This document shows, piece after piece, positions 34,156 to 42,743 of a stretch of 64,000 nt of DNA. The first letter of the stretch is position 1. Every line of letters starts with the position of its first letter. Below the pieces are notes generated by a model. The model saw only the letters and a program-made list of their open reading frames with translations. It was not told where the DNA came from and searched no databases. A program made the translations under genes and the position numbers. The DNA comes from Candidatus Sysuiplasma superficiale (GTDB lineage Archaea; Thermoplasmatota; Thermoplasmata; Sysuiplasmatales; Sysuiplasmataceae): assembly GCA_019720975.1 (NCBI GenBank), contig JAGVSJ010000004.1, positions 1-64,000 of the forward strand, written 5' to 3'.

Positions 34156-35784
34156 ATGCCGGTAATAGAAATCAGAAGGGAAGACCTCGTTGGCCTTTCG
34201 GGGCTTGACAGAAGCGACGACTGGTTTGAATCTGTCATTCCCATGATAGGGGCAAGCTATGAAGGTTCAGAAAATGGCAGGCTGAGGTTTGAATTCTTCC
34301 CCAACAGGCCGGATCATTACTCCGTCGAGGGTATTGCAAGATCACTCAGACACCTCTACGCAGGGTCTCCTCCAGAGGATTACGGCGTCGGTTACAGCGG
34401 ACTGATGATTGAGGTAGACAAATCGATAAAGGCAGTTCGACCCGTGATGGTATGCGCGGCTGTGAAGGGCATTCATATGACGCAGGCGCTGATGGAATCC
34501 ATAATTGATTTCCAGGAAAAACTGCATTTGACTGTTGGAAGGAAGAGAAGAAAGGTTTCGATAGGGCTGCATGACCTGGACAGCGTCACTCCGCCTTTCA
34601 GCTACAGAGCCTATCGGCCGGATGAGATCAGTTTCGTTCCGCTCGGCAAGACAGTTGAGATGACTCCGGCCGAAATAGTGAGCGGACATGAAAAGGGAAA
34701 GGAATACGGACACATACTCGGTAGCGGGCCGTATCCTGTCATAACGGACTCCGCAGGCAACGTCCTTTCGATGCCCCCTGTAATTAACGGTAACGTATCT
34801 GCTATCACACTCGATACAGAGAACATTTTCATAGATGTCAGTGGAACGGTGCGGGGAACCTGCGCAGCTGTACTTCGCATACTCTGTGCCGCTCTCGCGG
34901 ACAGGGGCGGCAGGATAGAGTCTGTCAGGATAAGGGAAGGGGATGCGGAATTTGCCGAACCGGATATGGCTTACAGGCCGATGGCCATTGCCAAAGGATA
35001 TGTAAACAGAATGATCGGAGTCGAAATGAAGGCTGAAGAGATACAGCAGCATCTCCTTGGAATGGGTTACAGGGCATCCCTGGCCGGGGATGGCATTACC
35101 GCCTGGATCCCTCCTTACAGGATGGATGTGCTTCATGCGGTGGATATCGTGGAGGACATAGCAATTGCACACGGCTACGACAGGTTTGGAAAGAGGATGC
35201 CGTTCTGTCAGAGTGTCGGCAGCCTTTTACCTGTCACTGAATTCTCAGAGCTTGTATTCGAGGCGATGAACGGTTACGGTTACACCCAGGTACTTACATT
35301 TGTCCTGTCCTCCAGGAAGATGCAAACCGAAATGATGTCCATGGAGGAAGGCGAAACAGTTGTACTGCTGAATCCGGTGAGTGAGGACACTGAGATCCTC
35401 AGGCGTTCGCTGCTGCCCGGACTGATGCGCCTGCTTGAGGCAAACAGGCACAACGAGTTGCCGCAGAAGGTTTATGAAATTGGGGAAGTTCATCTGCCGG
35501 AAAGAAGGAAGCACCTCGCCGGCGTAAGCATCCATCCGAGGGCGACATTCTCGGAGGTGAAATCCGTTGTGGATGCTCTTTCAAGGGATCTCAGACTAGA
35601 TTTGAGATATGAAGAATCGGCAGACAGCAGATTTATATCGGGCAGACAGGCGACGGTCAGCGGCAGATACGGTATCACAGGACATCTTGGTGAAATATAT
35701 CCCGGCACAATAACAAACTTTAATCTTTCAAACCCCGTAGTGGGATTTGAGATTGACATAACAGACATAAAAGTGCTGAGGTAG
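34156..35784 (+). CDS. pheT: Phenylalanyl-tRNA synthetase beta subunit
   Basis: Partner of the alpha subunit in the heterotetrameric enzyme that charges tRNA-Phe; it carries the B3/B4 editing and B5 domains and an inactive catalytic-like core. The archaeal/eukaryal-type N-terminus (MPVIEIRREDLVGL), FFPNRPDHYS and RKVSIGLHDLD are typical, and the length of 542 fits. A box agtttaaaat about 30 bases before ATG 34156 suggests a leaderless message. The stop codon TAG (35782-35784) lies inside the downstream tRNA-Ser gene. pheS is not in this window. Confidence 0.95.
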   Translation: MPVIEIRREDLVGLSGLDRSDDWFESVIPMIGASYEGSENGRLRFEFFPNRPDHYSVEGIARSLRHLYAGSPPEDYGVGYSGLMIEVDKSIKAVRPVMVCAAVKGIHMTQALMESIIDFQEKLHLTVGRKRRKVSIGLHDLDSVTPPFSYRAYRPDEISFVPLGKTVEMTPAEIVSGHEKGKEYGHILGSGPYPVITDSAGNVLSMPPVINGNVSAITLDTENIFIDVSGTVRGTCAAVLRILCAALADRGGRIESVRIREGDAEFAEPDMAYRPMAIAKGYVNRMIGVEMKAEEIQQHLLGMGYRASLAGDGITAWIPPYRMDVLHAVDIVEDIAIAHGYDRFGKRMPFCQSVGSLLPVTEFSELVFEAMNGYGYTQVLTFVLSSRKMQTEMMSMEEGETVVLLNPVSEDTEILRRSLLPGLMRLLEANRHNELPQKVYEIGEVHLPERRKHLAGVSIHPRATFSEVKSVVDALSRDLRLDLRYEESADSRFISGRQATVSGRYGITGHLGEIYPGTITNFNLSNPVVGFEIDITDIKVLR

Positions 35785-35878
35785 CTAAGCCCGGTTCAAG
35801 GCGCCGGCCTTGAGAATAACCTCCGGAAAGCCGGTGTCGCTCTGCGACTCGGGAGTTCAAATCTCCCCCTCAGCGCCA
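35775..35878 (+). tRNA. tRNA-Ser(TGA) with 14-base intron, overlapping pheT
   Basis: Class II tRNA: acceptor GCTGAGG/CCTCAGC, discriminator G, encoded CCA (35876-35878), D arm with short stem GCT/GGC, anticodon stem CCGGC/GCCGG, long variable arm GTCGC-TCT-GCGAC and T arm GGGAG-TTCAAAT-CTCCC. Twenty-one bases separate the anticodon stem halves, so 14 (35815-35828) must be an intron, fitting position 37/38 after CT-TGA-G. A relaxed bulge-helix-bulge can be drawn with bulges AGA and AAA and one mismatch at position 34. The first ten bases coincide with the last codons and stop of pheT. No promoter box is seen at the usual distance, so it is probably processed from the pheT transcript. Confidence 0.92.
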
Positions 35879-35978
35879 GAACTGCTGCCCGACATCATAA
35901 CTTACCGGCCGGGTGCGGGGCCGTCTGCATTGCTGCACGCTGCAAAACATGCAGGAGGACGGCGGGAATGATTGCGTT

Positions 35979-36974
35979 TCAGGTTCTTTCGAGATAAAGC
36001 TCTCTGTTAAGTCTAGGTATCAGTGCGGCGATAACTGCATCGCGTGTTATCTGTCTGCGGGTAAGCCTGCGCTTTGAAAGGAAGCCTACGGCACCAATCC
36101 CGCTGCCTACGTTCCGGAGCCCCGAAATGTCGGAAACAATGTCGCCTACCGTCCTTCCCTCCCTCTCCATCCTTTCCAGCACTATGGGTGGATATGAGAA
36201 GCCTATTCCCTGACCGTAGGTAAATCTGCCCGAGCGGTCGGCAATTGCACAGAACTGAACATCAAATCTTGTACCGGGCAGCAAGCCATCGATCAGACCT
36301 GCCTCAATGCCCACACCGAGATCGTTGCCGCGCAGCGCTTCCCTGGCTCTTGATATCGCACCCCTTGCAATCTCATCACCCACCGGCTGTTCCGGCACTC
36401 CCGATTCGGTACTCTTACAGTGGAAAGAGACCCTTCTGAATTCCGTTCGGTACAGGCGGAACGCGTCCCTGACCCCGCTTACCTTTGAACTGTTCTCTGA
36501 ACCTATGCCTATATTCAGCACCCTCAGAATGTTGCCGTGCCTGTCACATTCACCGCTGAGAATCCTCGTTGAACTGATTGGCAGCCCGTCCGCAGCAGCG
36601 ATCAGGGGCACGGTTGTGATTTCAAGCGCCTTCAACCCATTGCTCTCCCGTATTCTGTTTATTTCTGAAGCGGTTGACTTTGTACCGGATGAGACGACAA
36701 TATGCCTCAGGCCGGGCAGCTCCACAGAAGGGCCGTACGGATCGTTCAGTTCCACAATACGGAAGCTCCTCCCGACTTTCAGGCAGTAATTCCTCAGCGT
36801 TCTGTACCTGTCTGCATAGTTACGGACCCTCTCACGGTGCTCCATAGCCATCCTGTCTGAAGTGAGGCCGATTATAACAGGCTCCCCCATTCCGAAAGCT
36901 GTCCTGAGAAGCAGTTTGTGGCCGTCGTGAAGGACATTGAACGTGCCGCCAAGGCAGACTCCGAATTCGGTCAT
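35979..36974 (-). CDS. coaD: Phosphopantetheine adenylyltransferase fused to DUF84 (ITPase/XTPase-like) domain
   Basis: Residues 1-155 are an archaeal-type phosphopantetheine adenylyltransferase (GGTFNVLHDGHKLLL, the nucleotidyltransferase HxGH motif; GLTSDRM; ISSTRIL), which makes dephospho-CoA. Residues 160-331 match DUF84, the family of non-canonical purine triphosphate phosphatases (LNIGIGSENSSKVSGV; GVGIEAGLIDG; GFSYPPIVLERM). Both halves look complete. ATG 36974 gives the normal N-terminus and overlaps the upstream gene as ATGA; the frame extends further upstream without conserved features. A bifunctional CoA-synthesis and house-cleaning enzyme is inferred. Confidence 0.88.
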   Translation of the reverse strand: MTEFGVCLGGTFNVLHDGHKLLLRTAFGMGEPVIIGLTSDRMAMEHRERVRNYADRYRTLRNYCLKVGRSFRIVELNDPYGPSVELPGLRHIVVSSGTKSTASEINRIRESNGLKALEITTVPLIAAADGLPISSTRILSGECDRHGNILRVLNIGIGSENSSKVSGVRDAFRLYRTEFRRVSFHCKSTESGVPEQPVGDEIARGAISRAREALRGNDLGVGIEAGLIDGLLPGTRFDVQFCAIADRSGRFTYGQGIGFSYPPIVLERMEREGRTVGDIVSDISGLRNVGSGIGAVGFLSKRRLTRRQITRDAVIAALIPRLNRELYLERT

Positions 36975-37168
36975 AGTTTGCTCACGTACGAAAGAGCAAG
37001 AATGAGAAGTACAACGAGCAGGAGGTAATAAAGGTAAAGCTGCCTCTTCTTGCGCCTCAGCCCTGCCCTGTAACCGTCTCTGCATGAATCAGAGCAGAAT
37101 GTACTGTCTGGAGAAATGGCGTTGCCGCACTGTCTGCAGTGCTTGTGTGGCGGTATGCGTTCGGTCAA
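36971..37168 (-). CDS. DUF2116-type zinc-ribbon membrane protein
   Basis: A 65-residue protein with an N-terminal zinc ribbon, HCRQCG near residue 10 and CSDSCRDGY near 25, followed by a basic stretch (RRKKRQ) and one membrane helix at the C-terminus (about 43-62). It resembles the DUF2116 zinc-ribbon group found in Thermoplasmata and other archaea, of unknown role. Its stop overlaps the coaD start by four bases, so the two are cotranslated. It is divergent from the deoxyhypusine synthase gene. Confidence 0.75.
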   Translation of the reverse strand: MTERIPPHKHCRQCGNAISPDSTFCSDSCRDGYRAGLRRKKRQLYLYYLLLVVLLILALSYVSKL

Positions 37169-37272
37169 AAGCCGTCCTCAGACGGCTGAGAAGGTTCATG
37201 GTAAATCAATTTTTGGAAAACCTGCTGCACAACAGGTATATTATTTCTATCCGCTCACCATCCGGAGTTCAT

Positions 37273-38229
37273 ATGAAAGGACTGAGGGCTGAAACGGTCA
37301 GGGACATGGATCTCGGGAGCTGTAAGGATATACACGACCTTACAGAACAGATGTACATGTCGGGCGGATTCACAGCGAAGAAGCTTGGTCAGGCCGTGCG
37401 CATACTTGAAAGGATGGTAGAAGATCATGCCCACATCTTCCTGTCATTTCCGGCGGACATTGTTTCCACGGGAACCCGGGGAGTGCTCCTTGAACTCATC
37501 AGGAGCGGCGTTGTCTCATCTGTGATAACAACATGCGGCACTCTGGACCATGACATAGCAAGGAGCTGGCGGAGATACTACCACGGCGATTTCAACCTGG
37601 ACGACGCGGAACTCAGGAGGCATGGCATGAACAGGCTGGGCAATATTCTGGTACCTGACTCTTCCTACGGCAAGATAATTGAGAGCAGGATGCAAGTTTT
37701 CCTCAGCCGGATCTACAGATCAGGGAGAAGGAACATGTCCACTGCTGATTTATGTGATGAGATCGGAAGGTTCATAGGCAGGGAGGACAGCCTTCTGTAC
37801 TGGGCCCACAGGAAACACATACCGGTGTTTGTCCCGGGCATCACGGACGGAGCTGTCGGCTCCCAGATATGGCTCTTCTGGCAGGAGCACAGGGATTTTT
37901 CCATAGATCTGCTCAGAGACGAACACCGCCTTTCGGACATAGTCTTCGGTGCGAAGAAAACTGGTGCACTGATGATCGGGGGCGGAATATCGAAACACCA
38001 CACAATCTGGTGGAATCAGTTCAGGGGAGGTCTGGACTATGCTGTGTACCTTACAACAGCACAGGAATTTGATGGCAGCCTCTCCGGGGCGCAGACGAGG
38101 GAGGCAATATCATGGGGGAAGGTCAAACCGCAGGCAAAGCATGTGACTGTGGAAGGTGACGCTACAATCACGCTTCCGATCCTCACCTGGTCATTGATGT
38201 GCGGGAGGAGAAGGAATGGAGAACACTGA
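37273..38229 (+). CDS. dys: Deoxyhypusine synthase
   Basis: Transfers the aminobutyl group of spermidine to a lysine of aIF5A. Conserved parts are MYMSGGFTAKKLGQA near residue 32, TTCGTLDHDIARSW, LPV-like PVFVPGITDGAVGSQIW, and GGGISKHHTIWWNQFRGGLDYAVY, which contains the active-site lysine. ATG 37273, with GGAG shortly before it, gives 318 residues; the open frame extends 63 codons upstream through sequence that is the reverse of the zinc-ribbon gene and is not part of the protein. The next gene overlaps its end by 14 bases. Confidence 0.94.
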   Translation: MKGLRAETVRDMDLGSCKDIHDLTEQMYMSGGFTAKKLGQAVRILERMVEDHAHIFLSFPADIVSTGTRGVLLELIRSGVVSSVITTCGTLDHDIARSWRRYYHGDFNLDDAELRRHGMNRLGNILVPDSSYGKIIESRMQVFLSRIYRSGRRNMSTADLCDEIGRFIGREDSLLYWAHRKHIPVFVPGITDGAVGSQIWLFWQEHRDFSIDLLRDEHRLSDIVFGAKKTGALMIGGGISKHHTIWWNQFRGGLDYAVYLTTAQEFDGSLSGAQTREAISWGKVKPQAKHVTVEGDATITLPILTWSLMCGRRRNGEH

Positions 38230-38695
38230 GTTTGAGAAGAGGGCAGCGGAGCTGATGAGAAGGCTGAACGATCCTTCGATAGTTACTGCGGAGGAGCTGG
38301 AGGATGCTGCCGTTGAAGGGCTCTACCGACTCTTCCCCCACTACTCATGGGTTGGAATATACTGGCTGGAGGGAGAGATGCTGAAACTCGGAAAATGGAG
38401 GGGCAGATCTCCGACAGAGCATGTGGCAATACCTCTGGGGAAGGGCATATGCGGAGCCGCCGCGGCGTCAGGCAAAATAGAGAACATACCCGATGTGGGA
38501 GCGGACAGCAGGTACATCTCCTGTTTTATCACAACAAAATCTGAGATTGTGGTGCCGATAGAAGGTGCGCACGGTTTCATCGGCGAAATAGACATCGACA
38601 GCGAGACCCCTTCCGCCTTCGGCGCCCGGGATGAGGAGCTGCTCACGCGAATCGCTTCCCAGTTCAGAAGATTCGAGGGGAAGAAGCTACGGTAG
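38216..38695 (+). CDS. GAF-domain free methionine-(R)-sulfoxide reductase-like protein
   Basis: A single GAF domain of 159 residues similar to fRMsr, which reduces free methionine-R-sulfoxide. The motif order is SWVGIYWLEG, IPLGKGICGAAAASG, IPDVGADSRYISCFITTKSEIVVPI and GEIDIDSETPSAFGARDEE. Cysteines at GICG and YISC match two of the redox cysteines of the family; I could not verify a third resolving cysteine. The start overlaps dys by 14 bases and is preceded by the strong ribosome site GGAGGAG, so translation is coupled. Confidence 0.82.
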   Translation: MENTEFEKRAAELMRRLNDPSIVTAEELEDAAVEGLYRLFPHYSWVGIYWLEGEMLKLGKWRGRSPTEHVAIPLGKGICGAAAASGKIENIPDVGADSRYISCFITTKSEIVVPIEGAHGFIGEIDIDSETPSAFGARDEELLTRIASQFRRFEGKKLR

Positions 38696-38776
38696 ACAGC
38701 AGAACAGCCTCGCTGGAGATGAGGAATGGCCGCCTTTCCGTCAGAATATCGCCTTCCGCAATCGAGGGGTGAGGGG

Positions 38777-39910
38777 ATGAAGATAGCACAGATTTCTCCG
38801 TTTTATGCGCCGCATCACGGCGGTGTGGAATCGTTCGTGAGGGACATGGCGGAGGAGATGACAAGGAGAGGCCATGATGTCACAGTCATAACATCCCTGC
38901 ACGACAGGTCTCTGCCCGAGGAGGAAAGTATCAGGAACGTGAGGGTCCTGAGGGTTCCGCTGCGCATGACAGTATTGAGGACGCCCATACCAAAGCACCT
39001 CCAGTCCTATCTGGATGCGGATTACGACATAATACACACCCATACGCCTCCGCCAAGCTTTGCCTACATCGCCTCACGGCACTATGGCAGCGGGCCGAAG
39101 CATGTGGTGACATATCACTGTGATTCAGACATACCGTCCAGACTGCTTTCGCCTGTCATCAGGGTTCTCGACAGGCGGACGAGCGCGAGGATACTCCGGA
39201 GCGCGGACAGGGTCATTGTGACCACAGAAACATATGCTTCAACATCACTGAATACATGGGATATAAGACCTGAAATAGTGCCTGTGAGCGCAAACACAAG
39301 GCGCTTCTTTCCGGATCCTGAAGACAGGATAAGGACAAGGCGGAGGCTCTCGCTCGACGGGAAGAGGATTGTGCTCTTTGTAGGCAGACTTGTCAGGCAC
39401 AAGGGTGTGCACTACCTCATTGACGCGATGCGCTTTCTCGATGACGGCTATGTGCTCATTATCGCCGGTGCAGGTGACTATGCGCAGCCGCTGAGGCGCG
39501 CCATCAGGGTCAGGGGGCTTGAGAAGCGGGTGAGCATGATAGGGGACGTCCCCGACACAGTGCTGCCTTCACTCTACAGGGCGGCAGACGTGCTCGTTGT
39601 TCCTTCCACCTCCAGGCTTGAGGCATTCGGCATATCTGCAGTGGAGGCGATGGCAAGCGGAACACCTGTCATTGTCAGCGACATACCGGGCGTGCGTGAA
39701 ATAATAGATGACGGTGTACAGGGGCTGAGGGCCGAGCCGATGAATCCGGAAGACATAGCAGCCAGGATCAGAACAGTCCTTGAGGATAGAAAGAGGAGAG
39801 ACGCCATGGGGAAGGAGGCAGTCTCGCGCGCAAAGGTGTTTTCCAGCGGGATCGTTGCTGAAAGGATGCTCCGGGTGTACAGCGATATTCTATCCTCAGA
39901 CAACGCGTAA
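38777..39910 (+). CDS. Glycosyltransferase family 4 protein
   Basis: A GT-B fold retaining glycosyltransferase of 377 residues. The N-terminal acceptor half begins MKIAQISPFYAPHHGGVESF, with the glycine-rich loop of GT4 enzymes. The C-terminal donor half carries LFVGRLVRHKGVHYLI, the E-x7-E motif in PSTSRLEAFGISAVEAMASG and the following TPVIVSDIPGVREI. The sugar and acceptor cannot be inferred. ATG 38777 is chosen because GGTGAGGGG precedes it; the frame is open 17 codons further upstream. Its end overlaps the convergent JAMM gene by 15 bases. Confidence 0.9.
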   Translation: MKIAQISPFYAPHHGGVESFVRDMAEEMTRRGHDVTVITSLHDRSLPEEESIRNVRVLRVPLRMTVLRTPIPKHLQSYLDADYDIIHTHTPPPSFAYIASRHYGSGPKHVVTYHCDSDIPSRLLSPVIRVLDRRTSARILRSADRVIVTTETYASTSLNTWDIRPEIVPVSANTRRFFPDPEDRIRTRRRLSLDGKRIVLFVGRLVRHKGVHYLIDAMRFLDDGYVLIIAGAGDYAQPLRRAIRVRGLEKRVSMIGDVPDTVLPSLYRAADVLVVPSTSRLEAFGISAVEAMASGTPVIVSDIPGVREIIDDGVQGLRAEPMNPEDIAARIRTVLEDRKRRDAMGKEAVSRAKVFSSGIVAERMLRVYSDILSSDNA

Positions 39911-40306
39911 TTCAGTTCTTGTTCCATCCTTCCTGAATGCGGCCCAGCTGTCTTCACCGAAAGGATAGCCGACAATTATGTGTACCCTTCCCACAGAGCT
40001 GAAGAGCCTGAGATCAGGTGCACTCGGTATTATGTAGCCGGAAGGGTGAGAATGGACTGTCCCAACTGCGGAAAAGCTGCCGAGTATGGAGTGGTAGTTG
40101 AATGATGCCGAATGGAAATTGCTCCTTGTTGCAGGTATTATTATCATTTCGGTTATTGTATCCCCCCTTGCCGCCAGTCCTGCGGCAAATTCATTTGGAA
40201 GTGAATGACGCGATGCCTCCATCACAGATTCGAGCAGCTCCCTCCTTATGCAGCATATGTTCGAGGAGGCGCGCCTGCTGACCCGTCTTCTGCTGAACAT
40301 CGGCAT
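39896..40306 (-). CDS. JAMM/MPN-domain metalloprotease
   Basis: Small (136-residue) Rpn11/JAMM-type zinc peptidase likely to cleave isopeptide bonds of ubiquitin-like modifiers. The zinc motif is intact: glutamate in PNEFAAGL near residue 38 and HSHPSGYIIPSAPD, that is H-x-H-x10-D with the conserved serine. The C-terminus is short. It lies five bases downstream of nadK in the same direction. In archaea such proteins act on SAMP conjugates; no SAMP or E1 gene is in this window, so the substrate is unproven. Confidence 0.85.
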   Translation of the reverse strand: MPMFSRRRVSRRASSNICCIRRELLESVMEASRHSLPNEFAAGLAARGDTITEMIIIPATRSNFHSASFNYHSILGSFSAVGTVHSHPSGYIIPSAPDLRLFSSVGRVHIIVGYPFGEDSWAAFRKDGTRTELRVV

Positions 40307-40310
40307 GGGA

Positions 40311-41108
40311 TCAGCCGGTCAGTTTTGTCCTTATTCTTCTGTAGAAATCATGGTCCAGGCTCACGAAGCTTGCCTTCTTCTCTGAAAGGGAGAATGTGAC
40401 TGTTTCCCTGCCGGAGAGAGCATGTCTCACCTGGCCGTCTATGACGAGAATGCACCTCCTTTCACCCTCAACCGTAAGTTCTATGACAGATCCGTTTCCT
40501 GTCACTATGGGTCTGGAGGAGATGCCGTAAGGAGCAACAGGTGATATGACAAAGACGGACGCAGAAGGATCCACTATCGGCCCGCCTGCGGCAAGCGAAT
40601 AGGATGTTGAGCCTGTGGGAGTGGAAACAATTATACCGTCGGATTTTACCAGTCCCACGGGATAACCTGATATTGAAAGGTTGAAATGTCTTACCTTACC
40701 AGGATCTGCGCTTGTTACAAGCGCCTCGTTGACAGCGTCATCCATCCTCCTGCCGCTCACGACTGTCTTGAGTTTGATCTTCTCCTCAACCGTGTACCTG
40801 CCCTCCCGGAGCATCCGGACGGCCCTTGCAATGCCCTTTCTTCCGACTTCGGTCAGGAAGCCGACATCACCTGCATTGACGCCGAGCACCGGGCCTTCGT
40901 ATCTCATCAGCGTCTTCAGCATTGTTCCGTCGCCTCCGACTACGATGAGCACGTCCGAAGCGATCCTTCCCAGAGGCACTCCCTTTCTGCCGAGGATGGC
41001 GGCGGTCTCGGCTTCGAGCGTGACGTTTCCGTCGAGAAGGCTGTAGATCTCTGACGCTATCTCTGCTGCGGCTGAAAGCGATGAGTTGGCGTATAGGGCA
41101 ATTTTCAA
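40311..41108 (-). CDS. nadK: NAD kinase
   Basis: Phosphorylates NAD to NADP. The signature VVGGDGTMLKTLMRYEGPVLGVN near residue 55 provides the GGDG catalytic loop. Also seen are NEALVT, the glycine/serine-rich STPTGSTSYSLAAGGPIV and ISPVAPYGIS. At 265 residues the length is normal. It overlaps the upstream phosphatase gene as ATGA. In some archaea these two activities are fused in one protein, so the coupled pair here is an unfused equivalent. Confidence 0.95.
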   Translation of the reverse strand: MKIALYANSSLSAAAEIASEIYSLLDGNVTLEAETAAILGRKGVPLGRIASDVLIVVGGDGTMLKTLMRYEGPVLGVNAGDVGFLTEVGRKGIARAVRMLREGRYTVEEKIKLKTVVSGRRMDDAVNEALVTSADPGKVRHFNLSISGYPVGLVKSDGIIVSTPTGSTSYSLAAGGPIVDPSASVFVISPVAPYGISSRPIVTGNGSVIELTVEGERRCILVIDGQVRHALSGRETVTFSLSEKKASFVSLDHDFYRRIRTKLTG

Positions 41109-41878
41109 AGTGCGAGCCTCCGCAGTGATTTGTCACCCACTGCAATCAGCGATTTTCTGTCGTTTATGTCAAAATTCATGTCGAGCAGATTGCCCGTCAT
41201 GTCAAATACCTCTCCGCCTGCCTCCCTGAGTATCAGAGTGGACGCGGCTATATCCACTATCCTCAGAGCGTGCGCGTTGTCTACAGAACGCAGATAGAAC
41301 AGGTCTGCCTTCCCCATGGCCACCTGGCACATCTCCAGTGCTGCGGATCCAAGCGATCTGACCATACCGCTCTTCCTGGATATGTCATAGGCGTTATTGG
41401 ACGCGTTTGCGCCCATGTAGACGAAGAAAAGTGAGTCCTTCTCACTGAATTTCTTCACGTGTATGAGTTCATCGTTGCGGAATGCTCCCTTACCCTTCTC
41501 GGCATAGAATGTGTCTCCCGTGACCAGGTTCATCACAAGACCGTACTGAACACCTGAAAGTGAACGGGAACCGATGGCGATCGATACCGAATAGAATGGA
41601 ATGCCTCTTATCAGGTTATGGCTTCCGTCAAGCGGATCAAGCACGATTGTCTGCCCGGACTTATTGTCAACGTAGGGGGACTCTTCGCTCAGTATGTTCA
41701 GACCAAGGCCGAGCTCATCTATCTTCCTTTTCGCCGCCTGCTCCGCAACGGCATCAGCATTGTAGCTCGGTGCGCCGTCTACACCCTTTCCGACCACTTC
41801 ACCGGCTTTCGGACTTCCCGAAATGGAGGCGACTGCCTCTCTCACACTGGACGCTATTTCTGTAAGCTCCTTCTTCAC
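41105..41878 (-). CDS. suhB: Inositol monophosphatase-family phosphatase (IMPase/FBPase IV)
   Basis: Mg-dependent, lithium-sensitive type sugar phosphatase of 257 residues. Motifs are the metal-binding ILSEESPY near residue 60, LDPLDGSHNLIRGIPFYSVSIA near 80, and a C-terminal VDIAASTLILREAGGEVFD in which the usual Trp-Asp is Val-Asp. Archaeal members hydrolyse both inositol-1-phosphate and fructose-1,6-bisphosphate, so gluconeogenesis is a plausible role. It is translated together with nadK (4-base overlap). Confidence 0.9.
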   Translation of the reverse strand: MKKELTEIASSVREAVASISGSPKAGEVVGKGVDGAPSYNADAVAEQAAKRKIDELGLGLNILSEESPYVDNKSGQTIVLDPLDGSHNLIRGIPFYSVSIAIGSRSLSGVQYGLVMNLVTGDTFYAEKGKGAFRNDELIHVKKFSEKDSLFFVYMGANASNNAYDISRKSGMVRSLGSAALEMCQVAMGKADLFYLRSVDNAHALRIVDIAASTLILREAGGEVFDMTGNLLDMNFDINDRKSLIAVGDKSLRRLAL

Positions 41879-41980
41879 ACCGTTACATTACCGGCAATAG
41901 TTAAATCCTTTGCACATCGTAGCGGGAAGGCACATCAGTGTCAAATACATGCGCTGGCTCTGAGATAGACTGGTGAGCTG

Positions 41981-42634
41981 ATGGCGTTGCAGGAAAGAAG
42001 GGTTCTGCGCCATGAGGGTAGATTGTTCACGGCTAACAGCAGACCCGGATGGTCTCTGAACAGGGAAAAGCTGATATCTGTGGAAGGCACGGAGTACAGG
42101 GAATGGAGCCCTTACAGGAGCAAGCTCGCAGCATATATCGTGTGTGGAGGCACTCTTTTCCCCTTCGGCAGCGCGACAAGAACACTCTATCTTGGCGCAG
42201 CCTCCGGGACAACGGCAAGCCATATTGCGGACATATCTGTCTCCGGAAAGGTGTACTGCATCGAAAAGGCGTTCGCCCCATACTCCAGGCTTCTTGAGGT
42301 GTGTTCTGTCCATGGCAACATGGTTCCGGTCATGGCAGACGCGTCGCATCCGCTCGACTACTCGGTTGTCGTCGAGGAGCCGGAAGTGCTGTACCAGGAC
42401 ATTGCGCAGAAGGACATGGTGGACATATTTCTGAAGAACATACGTGCTTTTCCTGCACTCAGATTCTGTTTCCTCGTGGTCAAGAGCAGGAGCATAGATT
42501 CAACCGCCCGCCCTGCTTCAGTCTTTTCAGATGCCATGAGAAGGCTTGAGGGAGAACTATGCTGCCGGCCGGAGATGGTTGACATCTCTGTTTTCGAGAA
42601 GGACCATGCAATCGTAGCATTCAGACTGCGCTGA
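41981..42634 (+). CDS. flpA: Fibrillarin-like rRNA/tRNA 2'-O-methyltransferase
   Basis: Catalytic protein of box C/D ribonucleoproteins. The SAM-binding block is RTLYLGAASGTTASHIADI near residue 67, with EYREWSPYRSKLAAYI before it and YQDIAQKDMVDIF later, the Nop5-contacting side. It has 217 residues, close to the archaeal norm. GGTGA directly precedes ATG 41981. Unusually the partner gene nop5 is not next to it; the following gene is a short coiled-coil protein. Confidence 0.94.
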   Translation: MALQERRVLRHEGRLFTANSRPGWSLNREKLISVEGTEYREWSPYRSKLAAYIVCGGTLFPFGSATRTLYLGAASGTTASHIADISVSGKVYCIEKAFAPYSRLLEVCSVHGNMVPVMADASHPLDYSVVVEEPEVLYQDIAQKDMVDIFLKNIRAFPALRFCFLVVKSRSIDSTARPASVFSDAMRRLEGELCCRPEMVDISVFEKDHAIVAFRLR

Positions 42635-42743
42635 GAAGGGGAACATTTTTGGTGGAGCAGCCGATTGTGCCTTCAGGGTAGTATCCGGAGGCATTGGATA
42701 TTATAAGGGTACTGCATTCAGTACAGCGTAGCGGTGACGCAGG

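Noticed and set aside
37084-37272. 63-residue N-terminal extension of deoxyhypusine synthase
   Set aside because: Cys/Arg-rich translation of the reverse of the zinc-ribbon gene; the conserved protein starts at ATG 37273 with its own ribosome site.
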